Shown here piece after piece: positions 45,902 through 53,724 of a stretch of DNA of 64,000 bases (positions are counted from its first letter, which is position 1; the number at the start of each line of letters is the position of its first letter). The notes beneath the pieces are model-generated. The model was not told the DNA's origin. It was given only the letters and a program-made list of their open reading frames with translations, and did not search any database. This stretch comes from Reinekea forsetii (GTDB lineage Bacteria; Pseudomonadota; Gammaproteobacteria; Pseudomonadales; Natronospirillaceae). The translations under genes and the position numbers were made by a program. The stretch is from positions 767,501 to 831,500 of the forward strand of contig NZ_CP011797.1 in assembly GCF_002795845.1 (NCBI RefSeq), read 5' to 3'.

Positions 45902-46486
45902 ATGTATTTAGCAAAGTTATCTTTCGCTGCGCTGTGCAGCATTGCCTGTGCCTTTAGTTTTGGTTCTGACAACAGCCATGTCTGCGTAAGTTCAGATGGT
46001 TCCTTTATTACCTTTGGGCACAGTCCGGCAGAAGTTCCAATGCGAATGTATGTTTCTGAGAGCTGCATTTATGGCGATATAACCGATCACCATGTGCGAT
46101 TGTACATTAAATTGAGAAATCCGAGTGACGACAGTGTTCTCTTTAACGGTCATCTATCTTTTGTTTACTATCAGGAATTGGAGTCATGGGCTCGAATCAA
46201 GACTCGAGCTGACGAAATTATGAACAGTGGCATTTGGGAGGAAACAAGTGGCAGGTATGCAAAATATAAAATTGAGGCTGATAATCCCAATAAAATTGCT
46301 TATATCTCATCGAGTTCCGACGGGGTTTCGTTGTTCGAATGCTCGCTGTATACCTGTGAATTCGAGGCCAAAGTCGACGGGAGTTCTATGTTCTATACAT
46401 CTTATGGCCGCTATGCGCGTGGCTTTGATCCCGCAGTTGCCGAAGACGTAATCAAGGACTTTATAGCGCAGCTGTTTAAAATCTAA
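45902..46486 (+). CDS. Secreted Cys-containing paralog 1 of 6
   Basis: A 194-residue protein with a signal peptide (LSFAALCSIACAFSFG). It shares the family pattern: Cys near residue 29 (VCVSSDGS), Cys near 53 (ESCIYGD), a late CxxxxC-type pair (ECSLYTCEF), and the C-terminal block FDPAVAEDVIKDF. It is the most diverged copy, ending IAQLFKI instead of VRQVFNL. AGGAG precedes the start. I do not recognise the family. Two disulfides and a periplasmic or secreted location are expected. Confidence 0.78.
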   Translation: MYLAKLSFAALCSIACAFSFGSDNSHVCVSSDGSFITFGHSPAEVPMRMYVSESCIYGDITDHHVRLYIKLRNPSDDSVLFNGHLSFVYYQELESWARIKTRADEIMNSGIWEETSGRYAKYKIEADNPNKIAYISSSSDGVSLFECSLYTCEFEAKVDGSSMFYTSYGRYARGFDPAVAEDVIKDFIAQLFKI

Positions 46487-46633
46487 TGGTTCATATAGAA
46501 ATATATTTTGGCCATGGCCTATGTTTTGTGCGGCAGTAGACAAGCCAGTCGTTCGCAGTGACTTAGCCAAGCAGAAGTCAATTACCGCAAGAAGATATTA
46601 ATAGCTCTACAACCTAAGCTGGAGGTATGTAGT

Positions 46634-47212
46634 ATGAATGTAAAACTCATCTCTATGTTACTAGCCAGTGCCCTGGTGAGTGCTGTTAGTTTCGGCTTTA
46701 AAAAAAGTGAGGAGTGCGTAAGTTCAGGCGGCACCTCCATTTTATTTCAGAATAAGCCCTCAACCGTGCAGGTGCCGATGTATATTACGGATCAGTGCTT
46801 TTATGGTAAGCCAAATGAGCACCATATTACCTTGGGTATGGAACTAAAAAACCCAAATAATGAGGATGTTCTCTTTGATGGGTATGCTGTGTTTAGCTAC
46901 TATTTTGATAGTTTAAATCGTATAACTCGCAATGTAGACAACATCCTTGAAAAGGGTATTTTGGAGAAAAGAAGTGGTAGATTTGACCTATATAAACTAG
47001 TTGGGCAGGGTGTGCGGAATACCGCCTATGTTTCTGTAAATAATAAATATAATTCTGTTTTCGTCTGCATCGATACATTTTGTGATTTTAATTCGTTTGT
47101 AGATGGAGCATCGATACTCTATACATTTCGCGGCCGATTCCCGGACGGATTTGATCCGGCGGTTGCCGAAGATGCGATTAAAGATTTCGTGCGGCAAGTT
47201 TTTAATCTGTAG
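46634..47212 (+). CDS. Secreted Cys-containing paralog 2 of 6
   Basis: A 192-residue paralog with signal peptide (ISMLLASALVSAVSFG). Cys positions match the other copies (ECVSSGG, DQCFYGK, VCIDTFCDF). Its C-terminal two-thirds (HHITLGMELKNPN, FDGYAVFSYYFDS, RGRFPDGFDPAVAED) is closest to paralog 6 and differs from paralogs 3-5. GGAGG lies just before the start. Function unknown. Confidence 0.82.
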   Translation: MNVKLISMLLASALVSAVSFGFKKSEECVSSGGTSILFQNKPSTVQVPMYITDQCFYGKPNEHHITLGMELKNPNNEDVLFDGYAVFSYYFDSLNRITRNVDNILEKGILEKRSGRFDLYKLVGQGVRNTAYVSVNNKYNSVFVCIDTFCDFNSFVDGASILYTFRGRFPDGFDPAVAEDAIKDFVRQVFNL

Positions 47213-47322
47213 CGATATAAAGGTAGTAGCTCATTAGCTTTTTGCTAGCTGCGGAGGCAGTAAATGATGTTTGAAACTCAAGCCGTCTATTTAACTTTAA
47301 ACTAGATTAGAAGGGGAGTGAT

Positions 47323-47901
47323 ATGACTCTAAAATTATTAGGCATGCTGGTGCTATCTATGCTGTTTAGTAGCCTCAGTGCTGCTTATAAAAACACTCAT
47401 GAATGCATAAGTTCAGATGGATCCTCCATTTTATTTCAAAATAAGCCTTCAAAGGTCCCGCTACGAATGTATGTTTCTGAAGAATGCATTGATGGAAAAA
47501 TTAGTGACCATGCTGTTACATTATATGTCAAGCTGCGTAATCTCAGTGATGATGGCCTTCTATTTAAAGGTACCGTGACGTTCATGTACAACGACAGCTA
47601 TAGTCCTCATGTAGGTCGATTTATTGACGAAATACTAAATGATGGAGTATTGATAGGTCGTGGTGATGGCCATAATCAATACCGAATTGAACAAAACGGA
47701 CGTCAATATATTGCTTTAATCCCATTACATTCTGAGGAAGTGTCCTATTTTCAATGTGCTGGAAGCTTTTGTAGCTATAAAGCCATTGTCGGCGAAGTTC
47801 CGATGTTTTATAGATTTCTTGGCCGTTATGATGAGAGTTTTGATCCGGTTGTAGCAGAGCAGGTTATGAAGGATTTTGTTCGGCAGGTTTTTAATCTGTA
47901 A
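47323..47901 (+). CDS. Secreted Cys-containing paralog 3 of 6
   Basis: A 192-residue paralog with signal peptide ending SLSAAYKN. It shares with paralogs 4 and 5 the blocks KVPLRMYVSEECIDGKISDH, DDGLLFKGTVTFMY and FDPVVAEQVMKDF. Cys pattern: ECISS, EECID, QCAGSFC. The leader sequence up to the start (GATTAGAAGGGG) is shared with the next copies, which supports the ribosome binding site AAGGGG. Confidence 0.82.
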   Translation: MTLKLLGMLVLSMLFSSLSAAYKNTHECISSDGSSILFQNKPSKVPLRMYVSEECIDGKISDHAVTLYVKLRNLSDDGLLFKGTVTFMYNDSYSPHVGRFIDEILNDGVLIGRGDGHNQYRIEQNGRQYIALIPLHSEEVSYFQCAGSFCSYKAIVGEVPMFYRFLGRYDESFDPVVAEQVMKDFVRQVFNL

Positions 47902-48005
47902 CGCATTAGAGGTTATAGCTAATTTCCTGCGTCTTAGCCGCGGAGGCAGTATTTTATATTTGAACCTTAGGCCGACTATATAACTTAGATTAGAAGGGGG
48001 ATGAT

Positions 48006-48584
48006 ATGACTATAAAAATACTATTCATGCTGGTGCTATCTATTCTGTTTAGTGGCCTCAGTGCTGCTTATGAAAACACTCATGAATGTGTCAGTTCTGA
48101 TGGGTCGTCTATTTTGTTTGAGAATAGGCCTTCAAAGGTCCCGCTACGAATGTATGTTTCTGAAGAATGCCTTGCTGGAAAAATTAGTGACCATGCTGTC
48201 ATATTATATGTCAAGCTACATAACCCTGACGATGATGGCCTTCTATTTAAAGGTACCGTGTCGTTTATGTATAGAGATAGCTTTAGTCGCTACGTAAACC
48301 GATTAATAAATAAAATCCTAAACTATGGGCTGTTGGTAGGGCGTAGTGGTGGCCATGATCTATACCGAATTGAACGTAACGATCGATCATATATAGCATA
48401 TATTCCAGTGGAGTCTGAGGATCTATCCTTATTTGAATGTTTGGAAAGCTTTTGTGACTTTAATGCTATCGTTCCTGAAATTCCAATTTTCTATAACTTT
48501 CTTGGACAATATTCGGAAGGTTTCGATCCTTTGGTTGCAGGGCAGGTTATGAAGGATTTTGTTCGGCAAGTTTTTAATCTTTAA
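48006..48584 (+). CDS. Secreted Cys-containing paralog 4 of 6
   Basis: A 192-residue paralog closest to paralogs 3 and 5, with signal peptide ending GLSAAYEN. The N-terminal ECVSSDGSSILFENRPS segment is shared almost exactly with paralog 6. It starts exactly 683 bases after paralog 3. The intergenic leader is also a copy. Function unknown. Confidence 0.82.
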   Translation: MTIKILFMLVLSILFSGLSAAYENTHECVSSDGSSILFENRPSKVPLRMYVSEECLAGKISDHAVILYVKLHNPDDDGLLFKGTVSFMYRDSFSRYVNRLINKILNYGLLVGRSGGHDLYRIERNDRSYIAYIPVESEDLSLFECLESFCDFNAIVPEIPIFYNFLGQYSEGFDPLVAGQVMKDFVRQVFNL

Positions 48585-48688
48585 CGCTTTAACGCTTATA
48601 GCTACTTTCCTGCGTCTTAGCCGCGGAGGTAGTATTTGATATTTGAACCTTTGGCCGACTATTTAACTTAGATTAGAAGGGGAATGAT

Positions 48689-49267
48689 ATGACTCTAAAA
48701 ATATTAGGCATGCTGGTGTTATCTATGCTGTTTAGTAGCCTCAGTGCTGCTTATGAAAACACTCATGAATGCATAAGTTCAGATCGATCCTCCATTTTAT
48801 TTCAGAATAAGCCTTCAAAGGTCCCGCTACGAATGTATGTTTTTGAAAAATGCATTTCTGGGAAAATTAGTGACCATGCTGTTTCTTTATATGTCAAGCT
48901 ACGTAATCCCAGCGACGATGGCCTTCTATTTAAAGGTACCGTGACGTTCATGTACAACGACAGCTATAGTCCTCATGTAGGGCGATTTATTGACGAAATA
49001 CTAAATGATGGAGTATTGATAGGCCGTGGTGATGGCCATAATGAATACCGAATTGAACGAAACGGTAGTGCAAATATAGCTTATATTCCATTGGATTCTC
49101 AGGATGTTTCTTACTTTGAATGTATCGGAAGCTTTTGTGATTTTTTTACTATCGTCGAAGAAATTCCGATTTTTTGTAGATTTCTGGGTTCTTATTCGGA
49201 AGGTTTTGATCCGATTGTAGCAGAGCAGGTTATGAAGGGTTTTGTTCGGCATGTTTTTAATCTGTAA
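48689..49267 (+). CDS. Secreted Cys-containing paralog 5 of 6
   Basis: A 192-residue paralog starting 683 bases after paralog 4. Signal peptide and Cys positions are as in the other copies (ECISSD, EKCISG, ECIGSFC). Differences from paralog 3 cluster in the C-terminal third, with an extra Cys (IPIFCRFLGSY). It ends KGFVRHVFNL. Function unknown. Confidence 0.82.
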   Translation: MTLKILGMLVLSMLFSSLSAAYENTHECISSDRSSILFQNKPSKVPLRMYVFEKCISGKISDHAVSLYVKLRNPSDDGLLFKGTVTFMYNDSYSPHVGRFIDEILNDGVLIGRGDGHNEYRIERNGSANIAYIPLDSQDVSYFECIGSFCDFFTIVEEIPIFCRFLGSYSEGFDPIVAEQVMKGFVRHVFNL

Positions 49268-49377
49268 CGCATTGGAGGTTATAGCTAATTTTCTGCGTCT
49301 TAGCTGCAGAGGCAGTATTTAATATTTGAAACTTAGGCTGTCTATTTAACTGTAACTTAGATTAGAGGGGGCATAAT

Positions 49378-49956
49378 ATGGCTCTAAAAATACTAGGTAT
49401 GCTGGTGCTATCCATGCTGTTTAGTAGCCTCAGTGCTGCTTATGAAAACACTCATGAATGTGTGAGTTCTGATGGCTCGTCTATTTTGTTTGAGAATAGA
49501 CCATCAGATGTCCCGGTGCGGATGTATATTGCTGATAAATGCTTCTATGGTAAGCAAACGGAACACCATATTACCTTGAATGTTGAACTCAAAAATCCTA
49601 ACGATGAGGGCCTTCTGTTCGATGGGTATGCTGTGTTTGGGTATTATTTTGATAGTAGAAACGATATAACTCAAAGTGTAGATCGAATTCTTAAAGAAGG
49701 GATTTTGGAGGAAAGTGGTAATCGGTATGCTCAATACAAAATTGTCGGACCGGGCAAGCTTAATAAAGCTTACATTTCGGTAGATGGGAAATACAATGCT
49801 GTGTTCGAATGTATCGGCACTTTTTGTGATTTTAGTTCGTTTGTGGGAAAAGACTCGATAATTTATTTCTTTCGCGGCCGATTCCCGGAGGGCTTTGATC
49901 CGGCGGTCGCCGAAGATGTGATTAAAGATTTTGTAAGGCAGGTCTTTAACATGTAA
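49378..49956 (+). CDS. Secreted paralog 6 of 6, apparent chimera
   Basis: A 192-residue paralog. The first 45 or so residues (signal peptide, ECVSSDGSSILFENRPS) match paralogs 4 and 5, while the rest (CFYGKQTEHHITL, FDGYAVFGYYFDS, RGRFPEGFDPAVAED) matches paralog 2. The switch is near 49505-49520. Exchange between copies is the simplest explanation. It directly precedes the first large repeat protein by about 130 bases. Confidence 0.82.
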   Translation: MALKILGMLVLSMLFSSLSAAYENTHECVSSDGSSILFENRPSDVPVRMYIADKCFYGKQTEHHITLNVELKNPNDEGLLFDGYAVFGYYFDSRNDITQSVDRILKEGILEESGNRYAQYKIVGPGKLNKAYISVDGKYNAVFECIGTFCDFSSFVGKDSIIYFFRGRFPEGFDPAVAEDVIKDFVRQVFNM

Positions 49957-50084
49957 TGACTTATAACAGAATAGGTAGGGTGATATTTAGTATTAGTGGC
50001 TATAGATTACAAAGTCGTTCGCAGTTGGCTAACTAAGGTGGTGGGTAAAATGGCATAAAATACTATTAAATTTAAGGAAAGTGT

Positions 50085-52883
50085 ATGAGTAATTCAGATA
50101 ATTTAAATAGGATGCTGGCAGAAGCCGTGGCAGCAGAGATACGTAAAGATGCTTTTTGGTTGGAGTATAACCTAAAGATAGATACCCTTATAAAATCTGG
50201 TAGAAGTGGCCTTCAAGATGGCTCAAAAGTATTGGCAGCAGCCTATACCGGTGGTGGTAGCGTGGTCGTAGCCGAAATTGTTGCGCAAGGAATTGATGCA
50301 TTTATGGAAGAAATGTTGGACGTCCATTTATCACCAGACTTCTATTCTACCGGCTACACAACCGACCAAATCGACAGGATCCACGCCGCTATCGACGCGA
50401 TCTACGCCATTGCCGATGCCGAAGCTGCCAAAATATACCCGCCCGAAGAGGCCGCCCGAATAGAGGCCTGGGTAGGAGAAAACAGTACCAGAAGCTCAAT
50501 CGAAATCAATGCGCTGGATTTGGCAGGGATTGTCATCGAAGCAAGTGAAAATGCTTTAGACGCACGGTATAAACATGAAGATAAGGTTGGGCAGGTTAGT
50601 GAGTACAGGGCAATGCATCCTGACCGACTGGAGACGCCTTACTATCTTGGCTTGGAGGCGGAGGAGGCTCGTTTGGAAGCCTTGTCGATTGAATACGCGG
50701 TTCTGGCCAACGAGATCGACAGCAACATGAGTTATTTTTTGAATCATCTGCCTGAGGTTTATCTCAACGCGGATGGTGAGCTCAATCTCGATCTGCTGTC
50801 GCGGCAAGAGTTAACTGATCTGGACACGTCTCTAAAGAGCCTGACTGCAGATATAAAGGCGCTCATACCGCAGTGGCAAGGTGGCGATGACCCGAGGTAC
50901 GAGTGGACAACCGACTACTTTGAAGCCGACGCGCCCTACACCACCACCTGGATAACCAACCCAACCACCGTATCCCGCTCCACCGCCGCAGTGGAATGGA
51001 CCACCGAATACCTCGAGTCCGAGGCACCCCGTCCGACCTCCAAAACCACCACCTGGACCACGACCCAAACCGACTCGGTGCCGGTCTTGGCGGAAGAAAC
51101 CACGTCTCACACGTCCCGCTGGACCACCAGTCAAACGACCGCCATGCCGCCGGTATTGGTATCTCGGTCGACGGCCAAAGTAGTGGCAAAGTCCACAGCG
51201 GCCAGCCATACCACCAGCCAAGGCACCAGCAAAACCACCAGCTGGACCACCACCTACAGCACGGCGCTGGCACCCCAAGTCGTGTCAAGGTCCACGGCGA
51301 AAACCACGTCAGTTTCCACTGCAACCAGCCGCTCAACCAGCCGGACCGAGAGCCAATCCACATCCTGGTTGACTAACTTGGCTGGCTACACCACTTACTT
51401 TGGTACCGGCTTTGCCACGGCAGGCACAACCGGTTCGTCTTGGTCGACGAATCGATCGACATCCTGGTCTGCCTCTAAGTCAACATCCTTTAGTACCAGA
51501 AAGACGACCAGACGCTCCACTGGCGGCAGAGGCTACGGTTGGACCACCAGTTTTAGTACCTCAAAATCCACCAGCCGATCGACGTCTTTCACGACCAGTC
51601 GTGCCACCTCGAGTGTGACCGGGACCTCCTGGTCAACCAATAAATCGACCAGTCGCGGCACCAGTAAAACCACCACCCCGTCCGCCTCGACCAACAGGGT
51701 CACCAGCTGGTCCGTTGGGTATACCACAAACTTTACCAAATCCACCGATCGGAGCACGGCCGGTACCACCAGCTGGACGACCCGGCCGATGCGCTCAACC
51801 AGCAATACCACGGGCAAACCGACCAGTTGGTTGGCCAGCTTTACCACCCGCTACCAGCGCAGTACCGACTATGCCACCACCGGATCGACTAGTTGGATGA
51901 GCGCCTCGGCCGACCGCACAACGAGCTGGGAGGCTAGTGCCACGGTGAGTCAGACGACCGCCTGGATGACCACGCGCAGTTCCTCCTTTGATAGATCCAC
52001 CTCCCAAACGACGAGCTACATAACCTATGGTTCGCACACCACGTCGCATTCAACGGCGAACTACTGGGATACCAGTTGGATAGAAGGCGACACGGTCGGG
52101 CGCATCACCTATCCAATCCATGCAACTTCGCGCAGCACCGACGGTATCAATCCGCCATCCGGTGCCGAGACAACACCGGTCGAGCGCGGTGCGCTGCAAA
52201 TGGCTAACCAAACCAGGGCACAGGCGACCTCGTGGACAACGTCCGCGGTGTCCGCTGAGTTTGCCGGAGGGGCCAACCGTCCAGTCGATAAGCTTATGAG
52301 TTCGCGCGCCAACAGCGTCTCGTCTTGGATCACGAGTCGCACAACGGTATCGACCACCAGCCGTTCGACACGCAAGGGTTGGTTTAGGCGCAAGACCACC
52401 CGCTGGTCCACCAGTGCCATAACGAGTTGGATGACAAGCGATGGCGCAGGAGCCCGAACGGGAGCAGTTGCGGAGAGCAGCGGGGACGCCTTGGTGCGCT
52501 CAGCGCAAGCGTTCGACCGATCGATGGCCTCCACCGCACTGGTGCAAAGCACGGCATTCGCCGATCGTTGGGATCTTTATGGCGTTGAAGTCAATGCAGA
52601 CGGCGCCCAGCTTGAACGGGCAGAATCGTTAGGCAGTAGCAACCCATCATCGGAGTTGAACCCGATCGGCGGTTCGTCGTATGGCCATCTCGATAGCCTG
52701 GGTGTGAACCAATCCTTTGACCAATGGGTCTTGCCCAATGAGACAAACGCCGAGGAACCGGATGTTGGCGGTCCGGAAATGGCGATGCTCACGATAGAGG
52801 CTGTAATGGATGCAGACGCTGAGGCTGATTTAACACAGGTGCCACGGCGAGATCCGGATCTGTATTTAGGTTACGACACATAA
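50085..52883 (+). CDS. Candidate secreted effector 1 with Ser/Thr/Trp repeat region
   Basis: A 932-residue protein without an N-terminal signal peptide. Residues 1-271 are a unique, mainly helical, acidic domain with one hydrophobic stretch (VLAAAYTGGGSVVVAEIVAQ, about residues 47-66); no family is recognised. Residues 272-932 are almost identical to the corresponding part of the second repeat protein: about 420 residues of Ser/Thr-rich repeats with regularly placed Trp and Arg/Lys (units such as STSWSTNKSTSRGTSK), then a less repetitive acidic tail ending AEADLTQVPRRDPDLYLG. No RTX nonapeptides are present. Its place in the operon and the shared tail suggest export through the neighbouring type I system. 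It could be a toxin, an adhesin or a matrix protein. Confidence 0.8.
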   Translation: MSNSDNLNRMLAEAVAAEIRKDAFWLEYNLKIDTLIKSGRSGLQDGSKVLAAAYTGGGSVVVAEIVAQGIDAFMEEMLDVHLSPDFYSTGYTTDQIDRIHAAIDAIYAIADAEAAKIYPPEEAARIEAWVGENSTRSSIEINALDLAGIVIEASENALDARYKHEDKVGQVSEYRAMHPDRLETPYYLGLEAEEARLEALSIEYAVLANEIDSNMSYFLNHLPEVYLNADGELNLDLLSRQELTDLDTSLKSLTADIKALIPQWQGGDDPRYEWTTDYFEADAPYTTTWITNPTTVSRSTAAVEWTTEYLESEAPRPTSKTTTWTTTQTDSVPVLAEETTSHTSRWTTSQTTAMPPVLVSRSTAKVVAKSTAASHTTSQGTSKTTSWTTTYSTALAPQVVSRSTAKTTSVSTATSRSTSRTESQSTSWLTNLAGYTTYFGTGFATAGTTGSSWSTNRSTSWSASKSTSFSTRKTTRRSTGGRGYGWTTSFSTSKSTSRSTSFTTSRATSSVTGTSWSTNKSTSRGTSKTTTPSASTNRVTSWSVGYTTNFTKSTDRSTAGTTSWTTRPMRSTSNTTGKPTSWLASFTTRYQRSTDYATTGSTSWMSASADRTTSWEASATVSQTTAWMTTRSSSFDRSTSQTTSYITYGSHTTSHSTANYWDTSWIEGDTVGRITYPIHATSRSTDGINPPSGAETTPVERGALQMANQTRAQATSWTTSAVSAEFAGGANRPVDKLMSSRANSVSSWITSRTTVSTTSRSTRKGWFRRKTTRWSTSAITSWMTSDGAGARTGAVAESSGDALVRSAQAFDRSMASTALVQSTAFADRWDLYGVEVNADGAQLERAESLGSSNPSSELNPIGGSSYGHLDSLGVNQSFDQWVLPNETNAEEPDVGGPEMAMLTIEAVMDADAEADLTQVPRRDPDLYLGYDT
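50898..52883 (+). repeat. 1986-bp direct repeat, copy A
   Basis: Encodes the repeat region and C-terminus of effector 1. It has exactly the same length as 54457-56442 and differs only by scattered substitutions, many synonymous. Confidence 0.95.
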
Positions 52884-53012
52884 CCTGGTTGAGACCATAC
52901 CCTGTGCCCCACGAGCATCGTTTTTAGTTTTTAGCGGTATAGGAAAACTATTAGGGTCATGTTTTATTTGCCTCAGGCAATACTATTTACAATGATTAGG
53001 GAGGGTTTAAAA

Positions 53013-53723
53013 ATGAATAGTTTAGCATTTAGAACGATATTCTGCTTTGTGTTGTTAGTGGCATCTAATGTCTATGCCTACATATTTTCAACAGAGTATG
53101 GATCCGACTATAAGTCAAACTCGATTGAATTTCTTAAAGGGGGTTCAGAGTATTATGTTAAATTTAATTTTTTACTTAGTGAGAGGCAATATATATCTGA
53201 ACTATTTAGATTGAGTGATGGGCGCCTGTTACTTAAAGATAAAGTTCCAATTGATCTTGTGTCTTCATCTGTAGTTGATGTGTTTATATCTGAGCATAAT
53301 ATTGAGGTGGTTAAATATCTCGAGAGTCATTATGAAACCGGTAAGGGAAAGGTCGTTGTGTACGAGGGAGGAAAAATATACTTCAGGGTTAGGGGGCATT
53401 GCGAGCTATTTGACAAAGCATATCTTCAATTAACTGATTCAGATGGGGATTTATTGGATCCGGTGGAAATTGTCCTGGATCGAGAATTTGACTATGAGTT
53501 AGAGGGGGGATGTTTTGAGTCAGGTGATTCAAGATTATTTAATGTAAATGGGGTTTCTCTCTCGATAAGGCAATTTTGGGACGTTGGCGATGGATATTTA
53601 TATGCGGCTGTTTCTGAATATCCAATTCTCTTAAAGCTAAAAATTACAGGGAACAATATTGAACCTGTTTTTCCTGAAAAGCAGGATAGCTCGACATTAA
53701 TTTCAATAAAAGGAGAGTTTTGA
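53013..53723 (+). CDS. Exported protein, candidate immunity partner
   Basis: A 236-residue protein. The ATG at 53013 has GGGAGGG upstream and gives a signal peptide (LAFRTIFCFVLLVASNVYA). The mature protein is rich in acidic and aromatic residues, with one Cys pair (GHCELF and GGCFESGD). No family is recognised. It ends one base before the next gene starts, with a GGAGAG within its last codons acting as the ribosome binding site. The tight linkage with a lysozyme-like-domain effector suggests a protective periplasmic protein; this is inference. Confidence 0.7.
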   Translation: MNSLAFRTIFCFVLLVASNVYAYIFSTEYGSDYKSNSIEFLKGGSEYYVKFNFLLSERQYISELFRLSDGRLLLKDKVPIDLVSSSVVDVFISEHNIEVVKYLESHYETGKGKVVVYEGGKIYFRVRGHCELFDKAYLQLTDSDGDLLDPVEIVLDREFDYELEGGCFESGDSRLFNVNGVSLSIRQFWDVGDGYLYAAVSEYPILLKLKITGNNIEPVFPEKQDSSTLISIKGEF

Positions 53724-53724
53724 T

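Noticed and set aside
50832-51363. Long minus-strand frames of 148 and 166 codons rich in Gly/Trp
   Set aside because: They are antisense shadows of the Ser/Thr/Trp repeat region; the same occurs at 54442-54895.
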